A stretch of 64,000 nt of DNA. Source: Streptomyces iconiensis. GTDB lineage: Bacteria > Actinomycetota > Actinomycetes > Streptomycetales > Streptomycetaceae. Numbering within the stretch: the first letter of the stretch is position 1; every line of letters begins with the position of its first letter. Below, piece by piece: positions 15,955-25,808 of this stretch. Below the pieces are notes generated by a model. It was not told where the DNA came from, did not search any database, and worked only from the letters and a program-made list of their open reading frames with translations. Location: the NCBI RefSeq assembly GCF_028657195.3, contig NZ_JANCPR020000052.1, positions 1-64,000 on the forward strand, given 5' to 3'. Made by a program: the position numbers and the translations under genes.

Positions 15955-18900
15955 ATGGCGCTGAACGCGGGCCGCCCGGCGCCCGAGGGCCGGACACTGC
16001 TGGAGCGGGAAGCCGAACTGTCCGCCGTTGAGCGGCGGTTGGCCCTCCTGTGCGGCGACAGGGACGGTGCGGACCACGGGGGCGCCCTGACCGGCGGAGT
16101 CCTCACGTTCGCCGGACCGGCGGGATCGGGCAAGACCGCGCTGCTGGCCGAGGCCGGGGCGCGCGCCGCCGCACGCGGCTGCACCGTGCTGCGCGCGTGC
16201 GGCGGTGAACAGGAACAGGAATCCGCCTTCCACGTGGTGCGCCAGCTCGTACGGCCCCTGCTCGCCACGGCCGGTGAGGGCGGACACCGCGCACTCCTCG
16301 GCGCCTGGTACGACCTCCTCGCGCCCGCCGTCGGACTCACGGCGCTGTCCGACGACGGCAGGACCCCCGATCCACAGGGCGTGCGCGACGGACTCGACCG
16401 GCTCCTCGCCCGCTTCGCCGTACCGCACGCACCCCTCGTCCTCCTCGTGGACGACGCGCACTGGACCGACCCCGCTTCGCTGGCCTGGCTGACCGGTTGC
16501 GCGGCGCTCACGGACGCGCTCCCCCTGCTGCTGCTCACCGGATACAGCCCTGGCGAACTGCCCGTCGGCGCCGCCGGCTTCCGCCGCTTCACCGAACACG
16601 GCGGACAACGGCCCCACACCCTCGCGCCGTTGAGCACACACGCCGTCACGGACCTCGTCGGGCGGCGCCTCGGCGACCACCCGGACGCCGCCTTCTGCCG
16701 GGAGTGCCAGGCCGTCACCGGAGGCAGCCCCTTCGAGGTCACCGAGTTGGTCGCGCTCGCGTACGACGGCGGCCTCAAGCCGCAGCAGGACAATGTGCCG
16801 CGGATCAGCGAACTCGCCCGGGCGGTCAAGGGCGACGGCTTCATCGACCGCCTCCAGCGCCTCGGCCTCCCCTGCGTACGGCTGAGCTGGGCCGTCGCCG
16901 TACTCGGTACGGGCGCCACGCTGCGCCTCGCCGCGAGCGTCGCCGCCCTGGGCATCGACGAGGCGCGGCACGCCGCCGGCACGCTGCGTGCCGCACGCGT
17001 GCTGCGCCCTCAAATGACGGGCGCGGAAACGGAGTTCGGGACCGGAACCGACCGGATCCACGGCACGGAGCACGGTCAGGGGCCCGGCGCCGGGTACGGC
17101 TACGGGCACCCGGAGGCGGGCGAACCGCTGGAGTTCAGCCACCCGTTGCTCGCCGCCACCGTCTACCGCGCGATCCCGGACAGCCTGCGTACCGCGCTGC
17201 ACGGCCAGGCGGCGGCCTCCGTCGTCGCCGCAGGAAGGGGCGTCACGGCGTCGGCCCGTCATCTGCTGGAGATCCACCCCGACGGCGACCCCGCCGTGGT
17301 CGAGGAGCTGCGCCAGGCTGCCCGCGCCCACCTCAGCGCCGGTGCGCCCGAAGCGGCGCACCGCTGCCTGGGCCGCGCCCTGCGGGAACCGCCCCCGCTG
17401 CGCGACCGCCCCAGAGTGCTCTACGAACTGGGCTGCTCCGCCCTTCCCCACGCCCCGGCAGCGACCGTCAACCATCTGCGCGCCGCGCTCGAAGAGCCGG
17501 AGCTGGACTCCGGGTTGCGCGCCCTCGTCGTCCACCGCCTCGCCCAGGCACTCGGCCGTACCGAGCGCATGGGCGAGGCGGTCCGTACGGCCGGGCAGGA
17601 GGCGCTGCGCGCGACCGACACCGGCACCCGGCTGCGAATGCGGGCAGAGCAGTTCCTGTGGAGCACCTTCCACGGCGGCTCCCACGATGACGGCGTCAGT
17701 GACGGCGGCTGCGGCTGCGACCGCGACGGGGTCGGTGACAGCGAGGGCCAGAACGGCGGGGACCGCGAGCACGGGCCCGGCCGTTCGCGCGGGCTCGACG
17801 GCCTCTCCGGCCTCTCCGGCATCCCCGGGCTCTCCGGCCTCGCTGCCGAGGTGCTCGCCGCCGCCCCCGCGGAGCGCGGCATGGCGGGCCGGTACCTGCT
17901 CGGGCTGCGTGGCTGGGACGCCGTGGTGCGCGGTGAGCCGGCGGCCACCGCACTGGTCCACGCCGAAGAGGCGCTGGGCGACGGGCTGTCCTGGACCGAC
18001 GAGGAGTGGGGTTTCGAGGTCCCCGTCCTCGTCGCGCTCACCTTCCTGTACTGCGACCGGCCTGGCAGGGCCGAGGAACTGTTCCGGCTCGGCATCGCCG
18101 AGTGCGAGCGCGCGGGGCTGCGCGGCAGCCACCTCGCCTCCGGCCTCGCCCTCCTCGGCCTCGTACGCCATCGCAGGGGCCGGCTCGCCGACGCCGAGGA
18201 ACTGGTGCGTACGGGGCTAAGGATCGCCGGGCGCACCGGCAGCGAGATCCCGCCACAGTGGTGCGCGCCGGGCATCCTCATCGAGATCCTGCTCGCCAGG
18301 GGAGAGGTGGACGAGGCATGGCGCACCGCCGAGCGTCACGCGTACGGCGAGGCCACGCGCGACGTCGTCGTCCACCCCGACCCCTCGACGGTGTACGCGG
18401 GGCTGCTCCTCTCACGCGGGCACCGCGAGGAGGCCGGGGCGAAGCTCATGGCCGCCGGGCAGTGGCTGGAACCACGCGGCATGCGCAATCCCGCCTGGTG
18501 CCCATGGCAGCTCAGGCTCGCCGAGGCCCTCGCCACGACGGAGCACGCGCGCGCTGTCCGTACGGCGGACGAGGCCGTCGAGCGCGCACGGCGCTTCGGC
18601 GCCCCCTCAGCGCTCGGCCAGGCCCTGCACGCCAGTGCCCTGCTGCGCACCGGTCCAGCGCGCCTCGAACTGCTCCGCGCGGCCGTCGGCCACCTGGAAC
18701 GCGCACCCGCGGCCCGCGAACTGGCCGCGGCCCTCGTCGCTCTCGGGGCCGCCCTGCGCGAGGCGGGTCTCGCCGGCGAAGCCGCCGGCAACCTGCACCG
18801 GGGCCTGGAAGGCGCCGTACGGTGCGGCGCCACCCCGCTCGCCGCCCGCGCACGTGACGAACTCGCGGCGGCGGGCCTCCCACAGCGCCCGCCGGCCGGC

Positions 18901-19224
18901 GGCAGCGACGGCGGCGAGGACAGCGGCCGTGACGACAGCGCCAGCGGTGAGAACGACCGCGGGTGCGACGAGAGCGCCAGCGACGACGGCGACACCCTCA
19001 CGGCCCAGGAGCGCACGGTGGCCGACCTCGCGGGGCGCGGCACCCGTGTGGCGGACATCGCCCGCGAGATGGGCGTACGCGAGGCGGCGATCGGACCGCT
19101 GCTCTCGGGGGTCTGCCGCAAGCTCGGTACGGACCTCGCCGGGCTGCACGGCCCGCCGGAGCGCGGGGCCCGGCAGGCGCCGGCGGGGCATGAGCCCGGG
19201 GTCGCGGCCCCCGGGGGAGACTGA
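15955..19224 (+). CDS. LAL-type (large ATP-binding) LuxR-family transcriptional regulator
   Basis: This 1089-aa regulator has an N-terminal AAA/STAND ATPase with Walker A GPAGSGKT (54-61) and Walker B VLLVDDAHW (about 161-169). Long helical TPR-like repeats follow, then a C-terminal LuxR-type helix-turn-helix from LTAQERTVADLAG (about 1015). The HTH recognition region reads AAIGPLLSGVCRKLG, departing from the usual TVExHL pattern. A Gly/Asp-rich stretch followed by GLSGLSGIPGLSGL interrupts the middle of the protein (about 580-625), and another acidic Gly/Asp-rich linker precedes the HTH. LAL proteins often control secondary metabolism or sugar use. The divergent neighbour is HelD/HelR. No metabolite cluster adjoins it, so the target is unknown. 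Confidence 0.92.
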   Translation: MALNAGRPAPEGRTLLEREAELSAVERRLALLCGDRDGADHGGALTGGVLTFAGPAGSGKTALLAEAGARAAARGCTVLRACGGEQEQESAFHVVRQLVRPLLATAGEGGHRALLGAWYDLLAPAVGLTALSDDGRTPDPQGVRDGLDRLLARFAVPHAPLVLLVDDAHWTDPASLAWLTGCAALTDALPLLLLTGYSPGELPVGAAGFRRFTEHGGQRPHTLAPLSTHAVTDLVGRRLGDHPDAAFCRECQAVTGGSPFEVTELVALAYDGGLKPQQDNVPRISELARAVKGDGFIDRLQRLGLPCVRLSWAVAVLGTGATLRLAASVAALGIDEARHAAGTLRAARVLRPQMTGAETEFGTGTDRIHGTEHGQGPGAGYGYGHPEAGEPLEFSHPLLAATVYRAIPDSLRTALHGQAAASVVAAGRGVTASARHLLEIHPDGDPAVVEELRQAARAHLSAGAPEAAHRCLGRALREPPPLRDRPRVLYELGCSALPHAPAATVNHLRAALEEPELDSGLRALVVHRLAQALGRTERMGEAVRTAGQEALRATDTGTRLRMRAEQFLWSTFHGGSHDDGVSDGGCGCDRDGVGDSEGQNGGDREHGPGRSRGLDGLSGLSGIPGLSGLAAEVLAAAPAERGMAGRYLLGLRGWDAVVRGEPAATALVHAEEALGDGLSWTDEEWGFEVPVLVALTFLYCDRPGRAEELFRLGIAECERAGLRGSHLASGLALLGLVRHRRGRLADAEELVRTGLRIAGRTGSEIPPQWCAPGILIEILLARGEVDEAWRTAERHAYGEATRDVVVHPDPSTVYAGLLLSRGHREEAGAKLMAAGQWLEPRGMRNPAWCPWQLRLAEALATTEHARAVRTADEAVERARRFGAPSALGQALHASALLRTGPARLELLRAAVGHLERAPAARELAAALVALGAALREAGLAGEAAGNLHRGLEGAVRCGATPLAARARDELAAAGLPQRPPAGGSDGGEDSGRDDSASGENDRGCDESASDDGDTLTAQERTVADLAGRGTRVADIAREMGVREAAIGPLLSGVCRKLGTDLAGLHGPPERGARQAPAGHEPGVAAPGGD

Positions 19225-19261
19225 CGCGGGCTGTTCCTTGGGGGCCACGTACTATTGCGGC

Positions 19262-19759
19262 ATGTCGTTCCTCCGCCGCCGCAGCGCTGCCGTGCCAGCG
19301 GGCCCGGACTTCGATGTCCTGGCCATGGACCCGTCCGACTGGCCCGGGAATCTCGGTGCCGGACTCCTCCCCGCTCCCGACGGCACGTGCCAGGGCGTCT
19401 TCCTGCGCTACGACCTGTTCGGGGGACGCGGCCCCGCGATGATCATCGGGAATCTCCCCGAGGGCTCGCCCGCGCGCGAGGTCGGCGAGGACCAGGTGCC
19501 GTTCGAGGTCGCGCAGCTGCTCGCCGCGTTGGAGAACGAGGAGGAGATCTCGGTCGTCGGCACCGAGGACGACCCGGTGATGCACGAGGACAACCTCCTG
19601 ATCGTCCGCCGCGTCAAGCTGTCCGAAGACCGCATCTCCTGCGTGCAGTTCGACCGCAGCGACGGCGTGCTGGTCACCATCGCCAGCTGGGACAGGCCCA
19701 TCACCAACGACCTCTACGCACTGCTGAAGCCGCTGCCGGCCGAGATGTTCCAGCAGTAG
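19262..19759 (+). CDS. Conserved hypothetical protein (actinobacterial)
   Basis: This is a 165-aa cytoplasmic protein of a family I recognise only as a conserved actinobacterial hypothetical. Translation from ATG 19262 gives MSFLRRRS, then a compact alternating alpha/beta pattern without membrane segments or known catalytic motifs. Acidic patches (ENEEEISVVGTEDD) and conserved tryptophans near the end (ASWDRP) are visible. The in-frame extension upstream overlaps the LAL gene and is rejected. It sits 37 bp after the LAL stop and may be cotranscribed. Function cannot be assigned. Confidence 0.75.
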   Translation: MSFLRRRSAAVPAGPDFDVLAMDPSDWPGNLGAGLLPAPDGTCQGVFLRYDLFGGRGPAMIIGNLPEGSPAREVGEDQVPFEVAQLLAALENEEEISVVGTEDDPVMHEDNLLIVRRVKLSEDRISCVQFDRSDGVLVTIASWDRPITNDLYALLKPLPAEMFQQ

Positions 19760-19841
19760 CCCTTGCCGGGCTTTCATCGGATCTCTAGCCTGACGGCTGC
19801 CCGTTCAGGTCATGGTCCGTGCTGCTCGCTGGAGGCTGACG

Positions 19842-22274
19842 ATGAGGCAAGGCATATCCCGGAGAGCCGCTTTCAAGACGGCCATCGGAGGGGGCGCCGC
19901 GCTCGCCGTCGCAGGTCTCGGCACGGCGCAGGGCGCAGATACGGGGCATGACCGTCCGGACTCCTCCGATGACTTGGCGCTCTGGTACGACCGTCCGGCA
20001 GCCGACTGGGAGACACAGGCGCTGCCGCTGGGCAACGGCGCGCTCGGCGCCATGGTCTTCGGCACCGTCGCCTCCGAACGCCTCCAGTTCAACGAGAAGA
20101 CCCTGTGGACCGGCGGCCCCGGCTCCACCGGCTACGACCACGGCAACTGGCGCGAGCCACGCCCCGGAGCGCTCGAAGGAGTTCGCCGCACCCTCGACGC
20201 GAACGGCACAGCGGAACCCGAGAGCGTCGCAGCCGAGCTGGGTCAGGACACCCGGGCCTACGGTGCCCACCAGACCTTCGGTGACCTGCGCCTCGACTTC
20301 CCCGGCGCACCGTCGGCACCCGGCGGCTACCGCAGGGAACTGACCCTCGCCGATGCCACGGCCCGCGTCCGCTGGACCGACGGCGGCGTCACCCACACCC
20401 GCGAGTACTTCGCCTCCCACCCGGCAGGCGCCCTCATCGGCCGTATCTCCGCCTCGCGGCCAGGACAGGTCACCTTCACAGCCCGCATCGAGACACCGCA
20501 CCGAGGCGCCGCGCTCAGCGCGGCGCACGGACGGATCACCCTCAGCGGCACGCTCCAGGACAACGGACTCGCCTACGAGGCGCAGCTCCTCGTCAGCGCC
20601 GAAGGCGGCACCCGCACCGAAGGCGCTGACGGCACCGTCACCGTCACGGACGCCGACAGCGCGTGGTTCGTCCTCGCGGCCGGCACCAACTACGCCGACA
20701 CGTACCCCCGTTACCGGGGCGAGGACCCGCACGCGCGCGTCACCTCGGCCGTGGACACGGCGGCAGGGCACGGCCATGCCGCGCTGAGGAAGGCCCATGT
20801 GGCCGACCACGCGGCGCTGTTCGACCGCGTACGCCTCGACATCGGCCAGGCCATGCCGGAGGGCGTGCCGACCGACCAGCTCCTCAAGGGGTACGCCGAC
20901 GGTGCCTCGCCCGGCGACCGTGCGCTGGAGGCCCTCTACTTCGCGTACGGCCGCTATCTCCTCATCGCCTCCTCGCGCCCCGGCAGCCTCCCCGCCAACC
21001 TTCAGGGTGTCTGGAACCACAGCACGGAGCCCCCGTGGAGCGCCGACTACCACACCAACATCAACGTCCAGATGAACTACTGGCCCGCGCAGGCGGCCAA
21101 CCTCGCGGAGACCGCCGAGCCCCTGCACCGCTTCGTCAGCGCGCTGCTCGCACCGGGCCGGAAGTCGGCACGCGAGATGTTCGGCGCACGCGGCTGGACC
21201 GTGCACGGCTACACCAACCCCTACGGCTTCACCGGCGTCGACAACTGGGCCACCGCGTTCTGGTTCCCCGAGGCCGGGGCCTGGCTGTGCCGGCACCTGT
21301 ACGACCACTACCGCTTCGGCCGCGACACCGGGTTCCTGCGCGGCACCGCCTACCCGGCCATGAAGGGCGCCGCCGAGTTCTGGCTCGACACCCTGCACAC
21401 CGACCCCCGTGACGGGAAGCTCGTCGCCAGCCCCAGCTACTCGCCCGAACACGGCGACTTCAGCGCGGGAGCCGCCATCTCCCAGCAGATCGTCCGCGAA
21501 CTGTTCACCACCACCCTGGAGGCAGCGCGCGTCCTGGACACCGACGCGGCGCTCCAGCGCGAACTGAGCGCGGCCCTCGACCGGCTCGACCCCGGCCTGC
21601 GGATCGGCTCCTGGGGCCAGTTGCAGGAGTGGAAGGCCGATCTGGACGACCCGGACGACGACCACAGGCACGTCTCCCACCTCTACGCGCTGCACCCCGG
21701 CAACCAGATCGGACAGGGCACCAGGGAAGCGGAGGCGGCGAAGGTCTCGCTCACCGCGCGCGGGGACGGCGGCACCGGCTGGAGCAAGGCATGGAAGATC
21801 AACTTCTGGGCCCGGCTCCACGACGGCGACCACGCCCACACCATGCTCACCCAGCTCCTCAAGCAGTCCACGCTGCCCAACCTGTGGGACACCCACCCGC
21901 CCTTCCAGATCGACGGCAACTTCGGCGGCACCTCAGGCGTCGTCGAGATGCTGCTCCAGAGCCACCACGGCACCGTCGAACTGCTGCCCGCACTGCCCTC
22001 ACGCTGGCCCCGGGGCACGGTGCGGGGACTGCGCGCTGCGGGGGACGTCACCGTCGGCATCGACTGGGCAGATGGCAGACCACGCCGCGCGGCCCTCACT
22101 CCCGGCCGCGACGGCGACCTGCGCGTACGGGGCTTCGACGGCAAGGTCACCGCGCGCGACCGCACGACCCGTCGCCCCGTCCCCGTACGCCGCGAGGACG
22201 ACGGCACCCTCGTGCTCGCCGCCCTCGCAGGACACACCTACACCCTCAACAGGGCCGGAACTAGCGGGAGTTGA
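19842..22274 (+). CDS. Secreted GH95-family alpha-L-fucosidase (Tat signal)
   Basis: This 810-aa protein is of glycoside hydrolase family 95, whose known members mostly remove alpha-1,2-linked L-fucose or L-galactose by inversion. The start is the ATG seven bases after GGAGG; the longer reading from 19812 lacks this site. The N-terminus SRRAAFKTAIGGGAALAVAG is a twin-arginine signal. Early motifs LPLGNGALGAMVFG and NEKTLWTGGPG, the NVQMNYWP motif that holds family catalytic asparagines, and the late DGNFGG segment are all present. It would act outside the cell on plant or host glycans. It converges on the amidase gene with a 14-bp overlap of coding ends. Confidence 0.9.
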   Translation: MRQGISRRAAFKTAIGGGAALAVAGLGTAQGADTGHDRPDSSDDLALWYDRPAADWETQALPLGNGALGAMVFGTVASERLQFNEKTLWTGGPGSTGYDHGNWREPRPGALEGVRRTLDANGTAEPESVAAELGQDTRAYGAHQTFGDLRLDFPGAPSAPGGYRRELTLADATARVRWTDGGVTHTREYFASHPAGALIGRISASRPGQVTFTARIETPHRGAALSAAHGRITLSGTLQDNGLAYEAQLLVSAEGGTRTEGADGTVTVTDADSAWFVLAAGTNYADTYPRYRGEDPHARVTSAVDTAAGHGHAALRKAHVADHAALFDRVRLDIGQAMPEGVPTDQLLKGYADGASPGDRALEALYFAYGRYLLIASSRPGSLPANLQGVWNHSTEPPWSADYHTNINVQMNYWPAQAANLAETAEPLHRFVSALLAPGRKSAREMFGARGWTVHGYTNPYGFTGVDNWATAFWFPEAGAWLCRHLYDHYRFGRDTGFLRGTAYPAMKGAAEFWLDTLHTDPRDGKLVASPSYSPEHGDFSAGAAISQQIVRELFTTTLEAARVLDTDAALQRELSAALDRLDPGLRIGSWGQLQEWKADLDDPDDDHRHVSHLYALHPGNQIGQGTREAEAAKVSLTARGDGGTGWSKAWKINFWARLHDGDHAHTMLTQLLKQSTLPNLWDTHPPFQIDGNFGGTSGVVEMLLQSHHGTVELLPALPSRWPRGTVRGLRAAGDVTVGIDWADGRPRRAALTPGRDGDLRVRGFDGKVTARDRTTRRPVPVRREDDGTLVLAALAGHTYTLNRAGTSGS

Positions 22275-24321
22275 CCACCCGCACATCCTCGGCACGGACA
22301 AAGGCGATCCGGTGCCCGAGCTGGATCTGGTAGTACGTCTGCTTGCCGCGTACGACCGTGAACTTCTCGGCGCCGGGATCGAAGTCCGCCGCGTACAGAT
22401 ACTCGCCACGCGTCTTCAGGCCCGCCGCGTACCGCTGACCCGCCGCCACCTTGTACGGCAGCGGAACCAGCTGCTGCACCGGCACGCCCTGGGGGTACGC
22501 CTCCTTCTCCGGGTACGCGCGCCCGTAGACCGGGATCTCCTCCTTGCCCCGCCTGGGCTCGACCATGGCGCCCCGCGCGGGCACCGCCGTCGGCTCCTTA
22601 CGGGGGTTGTGGAACCACGCCTTGTCGCCGAGGTACCAGATCGCCGTCCACGCGCCCTTGCGCTCCGCCACCGCGTACCGCTGGCCCGTGGAGGCGCGTG
22701 CGCCCGTGTCGTTGACGCCCGTCGTGGACGCGCTGCCGTCGGGGCGCAGACCGGCGTCCTTGACCAGCGGCGAGGACGCGTCGGGCGCCGAGTGCAGCCG
22801 TACGGCGCCTGAACCGTGCGCCGGGCACGGCTTGCCCGAGGTGTCGCACCCGGTGAACACCGGCTTGTGGCGGTCGTAGTCGGGCCGGATGGTCACCAGC
22901 TCGCCGCCCTTGCCCGCCTCGGGCGTGAAGGGCCTGCCGAGCAGCGTGAAGTAGTGCTGCCAGTCCCAGTAGGGCCCCGGGTCGGTGTGCATGCCCTTGA
23001 TCGACGACGGCGTGGTGCCCGGCACATTGTCGTGCCCGATCACATGCTGCCGGTCCAGCGGAATGCCGTACGTGCGCGAGAGGTACTTCACCAGCCGCGC
23101 CGAACTGCGGTACATCGCCTCCGTGTACCAGGCGTCAGGATCGGTGAGGAAGCCCTCGTGCTCCAGGCCGACCGACTTGGAGTTGACGTACCAATTGCCC
23201 GCGTGCCAGGCCGTGTCCTTGTTCCGCACGTGCTGCGCCACATGCCCGTCCGACGCACGGAGCGTGTAGTTCCAGGAGACGTACTCCCGGTCCTGGACGA
23301 GCTTCAGCGTGGTCTCGTAGGTGGCCTCGGTGTCGTGCACCACGATGTAGTCGATCTTCTGCGAGGACGGCCGCCGCGAGGTGTCGTGGTTGCCGTAGTC
23401 CTCCTCGCCCTGGTCGTTCGTGAACTCCTCGTACGGAGCCGGCAGCCACTCGCAGTCCACGCTTCTGGGGCACTCGGCACCGCGCGCCTTCGCGGAGCCC
23501 CGAGCGCCACCGCGTGCCTTCTCGGCGCCGGGCGTGCGCACGGCCGGACCGGCCTTGAGCGCCATGGAGTCACCCGAGTCCGTGACGCGCCGCTCGCCCC
23601 GGCGCAGTACGTCGAACACGTCGTCCGCGAACGCCGTCGCCGAGGGGCGCCCGCTCCCGCCCTCCGGGTACGTGGCCACGGCGTCGTACCAGTCGGCGGG
23701 ATCGGCGCTCAGCGGCTGCCCCAGCCGCTTCTGCGCCGCTGCCAGCAGCGCGGCGCCGCCCCGCACATTGGCGGCGGGCGAGGTGCGCAGTTCCTCGCGC
23801 GGCAGACCGGTCAGCTCGGCCGCGCGCTCCAGCGTTCGCAGCCGTGCGGGCAGCTTCCCCGACGAGGTGGCGGCACCGTGCGCGGCGACACGGGCAGGGC
23901 GCGCGGTGTCGCCCCGCGCGTCCTCGGTACCCCCGTGGCCCTGCGAACGTGAAGCGGCGAGCGCCGTACGCGCGTCGGTCAGGTGCATCGGGCCGTAGCC
24001 GCCGGACACGCTCGGCGCCCCCTTGTGCGCGTCCCAGCGTGACTGGAGGTACGAAACGCCCAGGAGCACGCGCTCAGGCACCCGATAGCGCTGGGCCGCC
24101 TCCGCGAACTCGCCCTGGAGCGTGCCCTGTTGAGAAGTACGGGCCTGGCGGGGTTGCTCGGCAGCCGCGTGCGGCCCCGCCGAGAGCAGCGGCACCATCA
24201 GCGCCGCCACCGCCGCACCCGCCAGCACCGACCGCTTCGCACGCCGACGCCCTTCGGTCGGCGCCGTGACCTGTCCTGTCGGCTCTGGACGTCTGTGGGG
24301 GTCAGGGAAGGAACCAGGCAA
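22261..24321 (-). CDS. Secreted N-acetylmuramoyl-L-alanine amidase with lysozyme-like N-terminal domain
   Basis: This is a peptidoglycan hydrolase of about 686 aa. After a positively charged signal (RRRAKRSVLAG..., hydrophobic core ending near HAAA) comes a lytic-transglycosylase-like region with SYLQSRWDAHKG. Next is an Amidase_2 domain with DYIVVHDTEATY, the TAWHAGNWYVNSKSVGLEHEG core and a later HVIGHDNVPG plus HTDPGPYWDW, giving the zinc-binding histidines. SH3-like repeats follow to the C-terminus. The start is uncertain: TTG 24321 has GGAGG five bases upstream and is chosen; TTG 24402 in frame is an alternative. It probably remodels or scavenges cell wall. Confidence 0.85.
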   Translation of the reverse strand: MPGSFPDPHRRPEPTGQVTAPTEGRRRAKRSVLAGAAVAALMVPLLSAGPHAAAEQPRQARTSQQGTLQGEFAEAAQRYRVPERVLLGVSYLQSRWDAHKGAPSVSGGYGPMHLTDARTALAASRSQGHGGTEDARGDTARPARVAAHGAATSSGKLPARLRTLERAAELTGLPREELRTSPAANVRGGAALLAAAQKRLGQPLSADPADWYDAVATYPEGGSGRPSATAFADDVFDVLRRGERRVTDSGDSMALKAGPAVRTPGAEKARGGARGSAKARGAECPRSVDCEWLPAPYEEFTNDQGEEDYGNHDTSRRPSSQKIDYIVVHDTEATYETTLKLVQDREYVSWNYTLRASDGHVAQHVRNKDTAWHAGNWYVNSKSVGLEHEGFLTDPDAWYTEAMYRSSARLVKYLSRTYGIPLDRQHVIGHDNVPGTTPSSIKGMHTDPGPYWDWQHYFTLLGRPFTPEAGKGGELVTIRPDYDRHKPVFTGCDTSGKPCPAHGSGAVRLHSAPDASSPLVKDAGLRPDGSASTTGVNDTGARASTGQRYAVAERKGAWTAIWYLGDKAWFHNPRKEPTAVPARGAMVEPRRGKEEIPVYGRAYPEKEAYPQGVPVQQLVPLPYKVAAGQRYAAGLKTRGEYLYAADFDPGAEKFTVVRGKQTYYQIQLGHRIAFVRAEDVRVVNSR

Positions 24322-24447
24322 CGCGGCCTCCTCGGACAGTGCGCCCTGGCCATCAAGGCGCGAGCAGACCACAGAGGTATCGGCTGGCCGACGATCCGTC
24401 AATCATCCCTTCCGCGCGGAAAAGCCGCACGTCATCCCAACTGCACG

Positions 24448-24475
24448 GCGCCACCGGTACAGACCGGTGGCGCCC
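24448..24475. terminator. Strong hairpin after the APH-fold gene
   Basis: Twelve-base perfect arms (GGCGCCACCGGT and its complement) around loop ACAG lie four bases beyond the stop of the minus-strand APH-fold gene and before the amidase gene. There is no T-tract. It probably separates the two minus-strand transcription units. Confidence 0.7.
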
Positions 24476-24479
24476 CCGC

Positions 24480-25661
24480 TCAGCGCGTGCCGACGGCGGC
24501 CCGCACCGCCCGGCGTGCCATCCCGCAGTCGTCGTGCAGCCGCCGCAGCAGCAGCCGCTGCTCCTCGCCCGTCGGCATCGCGCCGGGGTGCGAAGCGGTG
24601 CCGGGCCGTCCGGGAGCGGGCGGCGAAGGGTCGCGCATGGTGCGCTGCACCGCCGTCTCGTAGGTGCGGATCTCCCGGGTGAGGACGAGCATCAGGTTCA
24701 CCAGGAAGGCGTCACGGGCCGCGGGCCCCTCGGCCTGCGCCAGCTGGCTGATCTGGCGCCGTGCCATCGGCGCCTCACCCAGCACCGACCACAGCGTCGC
24801 CAGGTCGTACCCCGGCAGGTACCAGCCCGCGTACTCCCAGTCGACCAGCGAAGGACCCGTCGGGCCCAGCATCACGTTGGTCAGCAGTGCGTCCCCGTGG
24901 CAGAACTGCCAGGACACGCTCCGCCGCCCGCCGGGCCTCGCCGGGTGCGCCAGGCCGTGCAGCAGCTTCTGGAGGTCGCCCAGGTCCCGGTCGGTCAGCA
25001 GGCCCTGCTCGTGGAAGCGGGTGATCCGCGCCGGATAGTCGATGGGCCGCTCGAACAGGGACGGCGGCGGCTGCCACAGACCGACCCGCGAGAACGAACC
25101 GATCACCGCGCGCAGGTCACCGCGGGGTGGCGCGTCGAGCGGGTGGCGCTGCGCCGCCGCCACCCGGCCCGGCACCCGCTCGATCACCAGCGTGCAGGCG
25201 TCCGGGTCGGCCGCGACCAGCCGGGGCACCCGCACCGGGGGGCGGTGCCTGACGAACGCGCGATAAGCGGCTATTTCGTGCCGGAACCGTTCCTCCCAGC
25301 CGGGGGAGTGGTCCAGCAGACACTTGGCGATGACGGAGTTCCGGCCCGCCGTGCCCGCCAGCAGCACGGTGCGCCCGTGCCTGCGGAGCATCTGAACGGG
25401 CGTGAAGTCCGGGCAGATGCGGTGGACCGAGGCGATGGCCGCACGGAGCTGTGCGCCCTGAGGGCCGGACAAGTCCAGTCTCCCGCTCGGAGGTTGGGAC
25501 AGGGTGCCGTGCGCACGCCGGGGCCGTCCGGCTGCCGCGTGCGGACTCGCCGTACGCGGTGCTTCGGGCGGAAGGACGGCCGGCGCCCGACTGTAGAGCT
25601 GCGCCGTCGGAGCGGCGCGGGGCCGGGGTGGCGCGGACACGGGGGACGTTGCTGGATACAT
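24480..25661 (-). CDS. Aminoglycoside phosphotransferase-fold kinase
   Basis: This is a 393-aa protein with an APH/choline-kinase fold. The catalytic loop is CHGDALLTNVML (HGDxxxxN), the metal-binding motif is VDWEYAG, and an earlier VIAKCLLDH supplies the ATP-binding lysine. The N-terminal ~85 residues are Pro/Ala-rich and probably disordered. The start is the ATG at 25661 after an AAGGGA-rich leader, and it is not certain. Family members phosphorylate many small molecules, sugars or choline. Chromosomal Streptomyces copies are seldom true resistance genes, and no antibiotic cluster adjoins this one. It is divergent from the Nsd-like regulator gene and ends at a strong hairpin. Confidence 0.85.
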   Translation of the reverse strand: MYPATSPVSAPPRPRAAPTAQLYSRAPAVLPPEAPRTASPHAAAGRPRRAHGTLSQPPSGRLDLSGPQGAQLRAAIASVHRICPDFTPVQMLRRHGRTVLLAGTAGRNSVIAKCLLDHSPGWEERFRHEIAAYRAFVRHRPPVRVPRLVAADPDACTLVIERVPGRVAAAQRHPLDAPPRGDLRAVIGSFSRVGLWQPPPSLFERPIDYPARITRFHEQGLLTDRDLGDLQKLLHGLAHPARPGGRRSVSWQFCHGDALLTNVMLGPTGPSLVDWEYAGWYLPGYDLATLWSVLGEAPMARRQISQLAQAEGPAARDAFLVNLMLVLTREIRTYETAVQRTMRDPSPPAPGRPGTASHPGAMPTGEEQRLLLRRLHDDCGMARRAVRAAVGTR

Positions 25662-25808
25662 GGGCGAGCAGGATCCCTTCGTGTGCCGACGGGGGGTTAC
25701 CGCGCCACCCGGCCCTTCCGACCTGTGCACCCTGGGGAATGCGGACCGGACAGAATGACCGGGGTGGCGCGTTCCTACAGGACACCCGCGTGCGGGTGGC
25801 ACACCATC

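Noticed and set aside
15631..18171. Extension of the HelD/HelR frame far upstream
   Set aside because: This part is antisense to the LAL regulator gene. The HelD/HelR family N-terminus and a dyad place the start at 15630 or 15684.
19789..19809. Third CTGACGG-type operator before the GH95 gene
   Set aside because: Arms CCTGACGG and CCGTTCAGG differ by an inserted base, so spacing and symmetry do not match the other two sites.
24480..25661. Aminoglycoside-resistance gene
   Set aside because: Only the kinase fold is shown; there is no antibiotic cluster nearby and many APH-fold proteins have other substrates.
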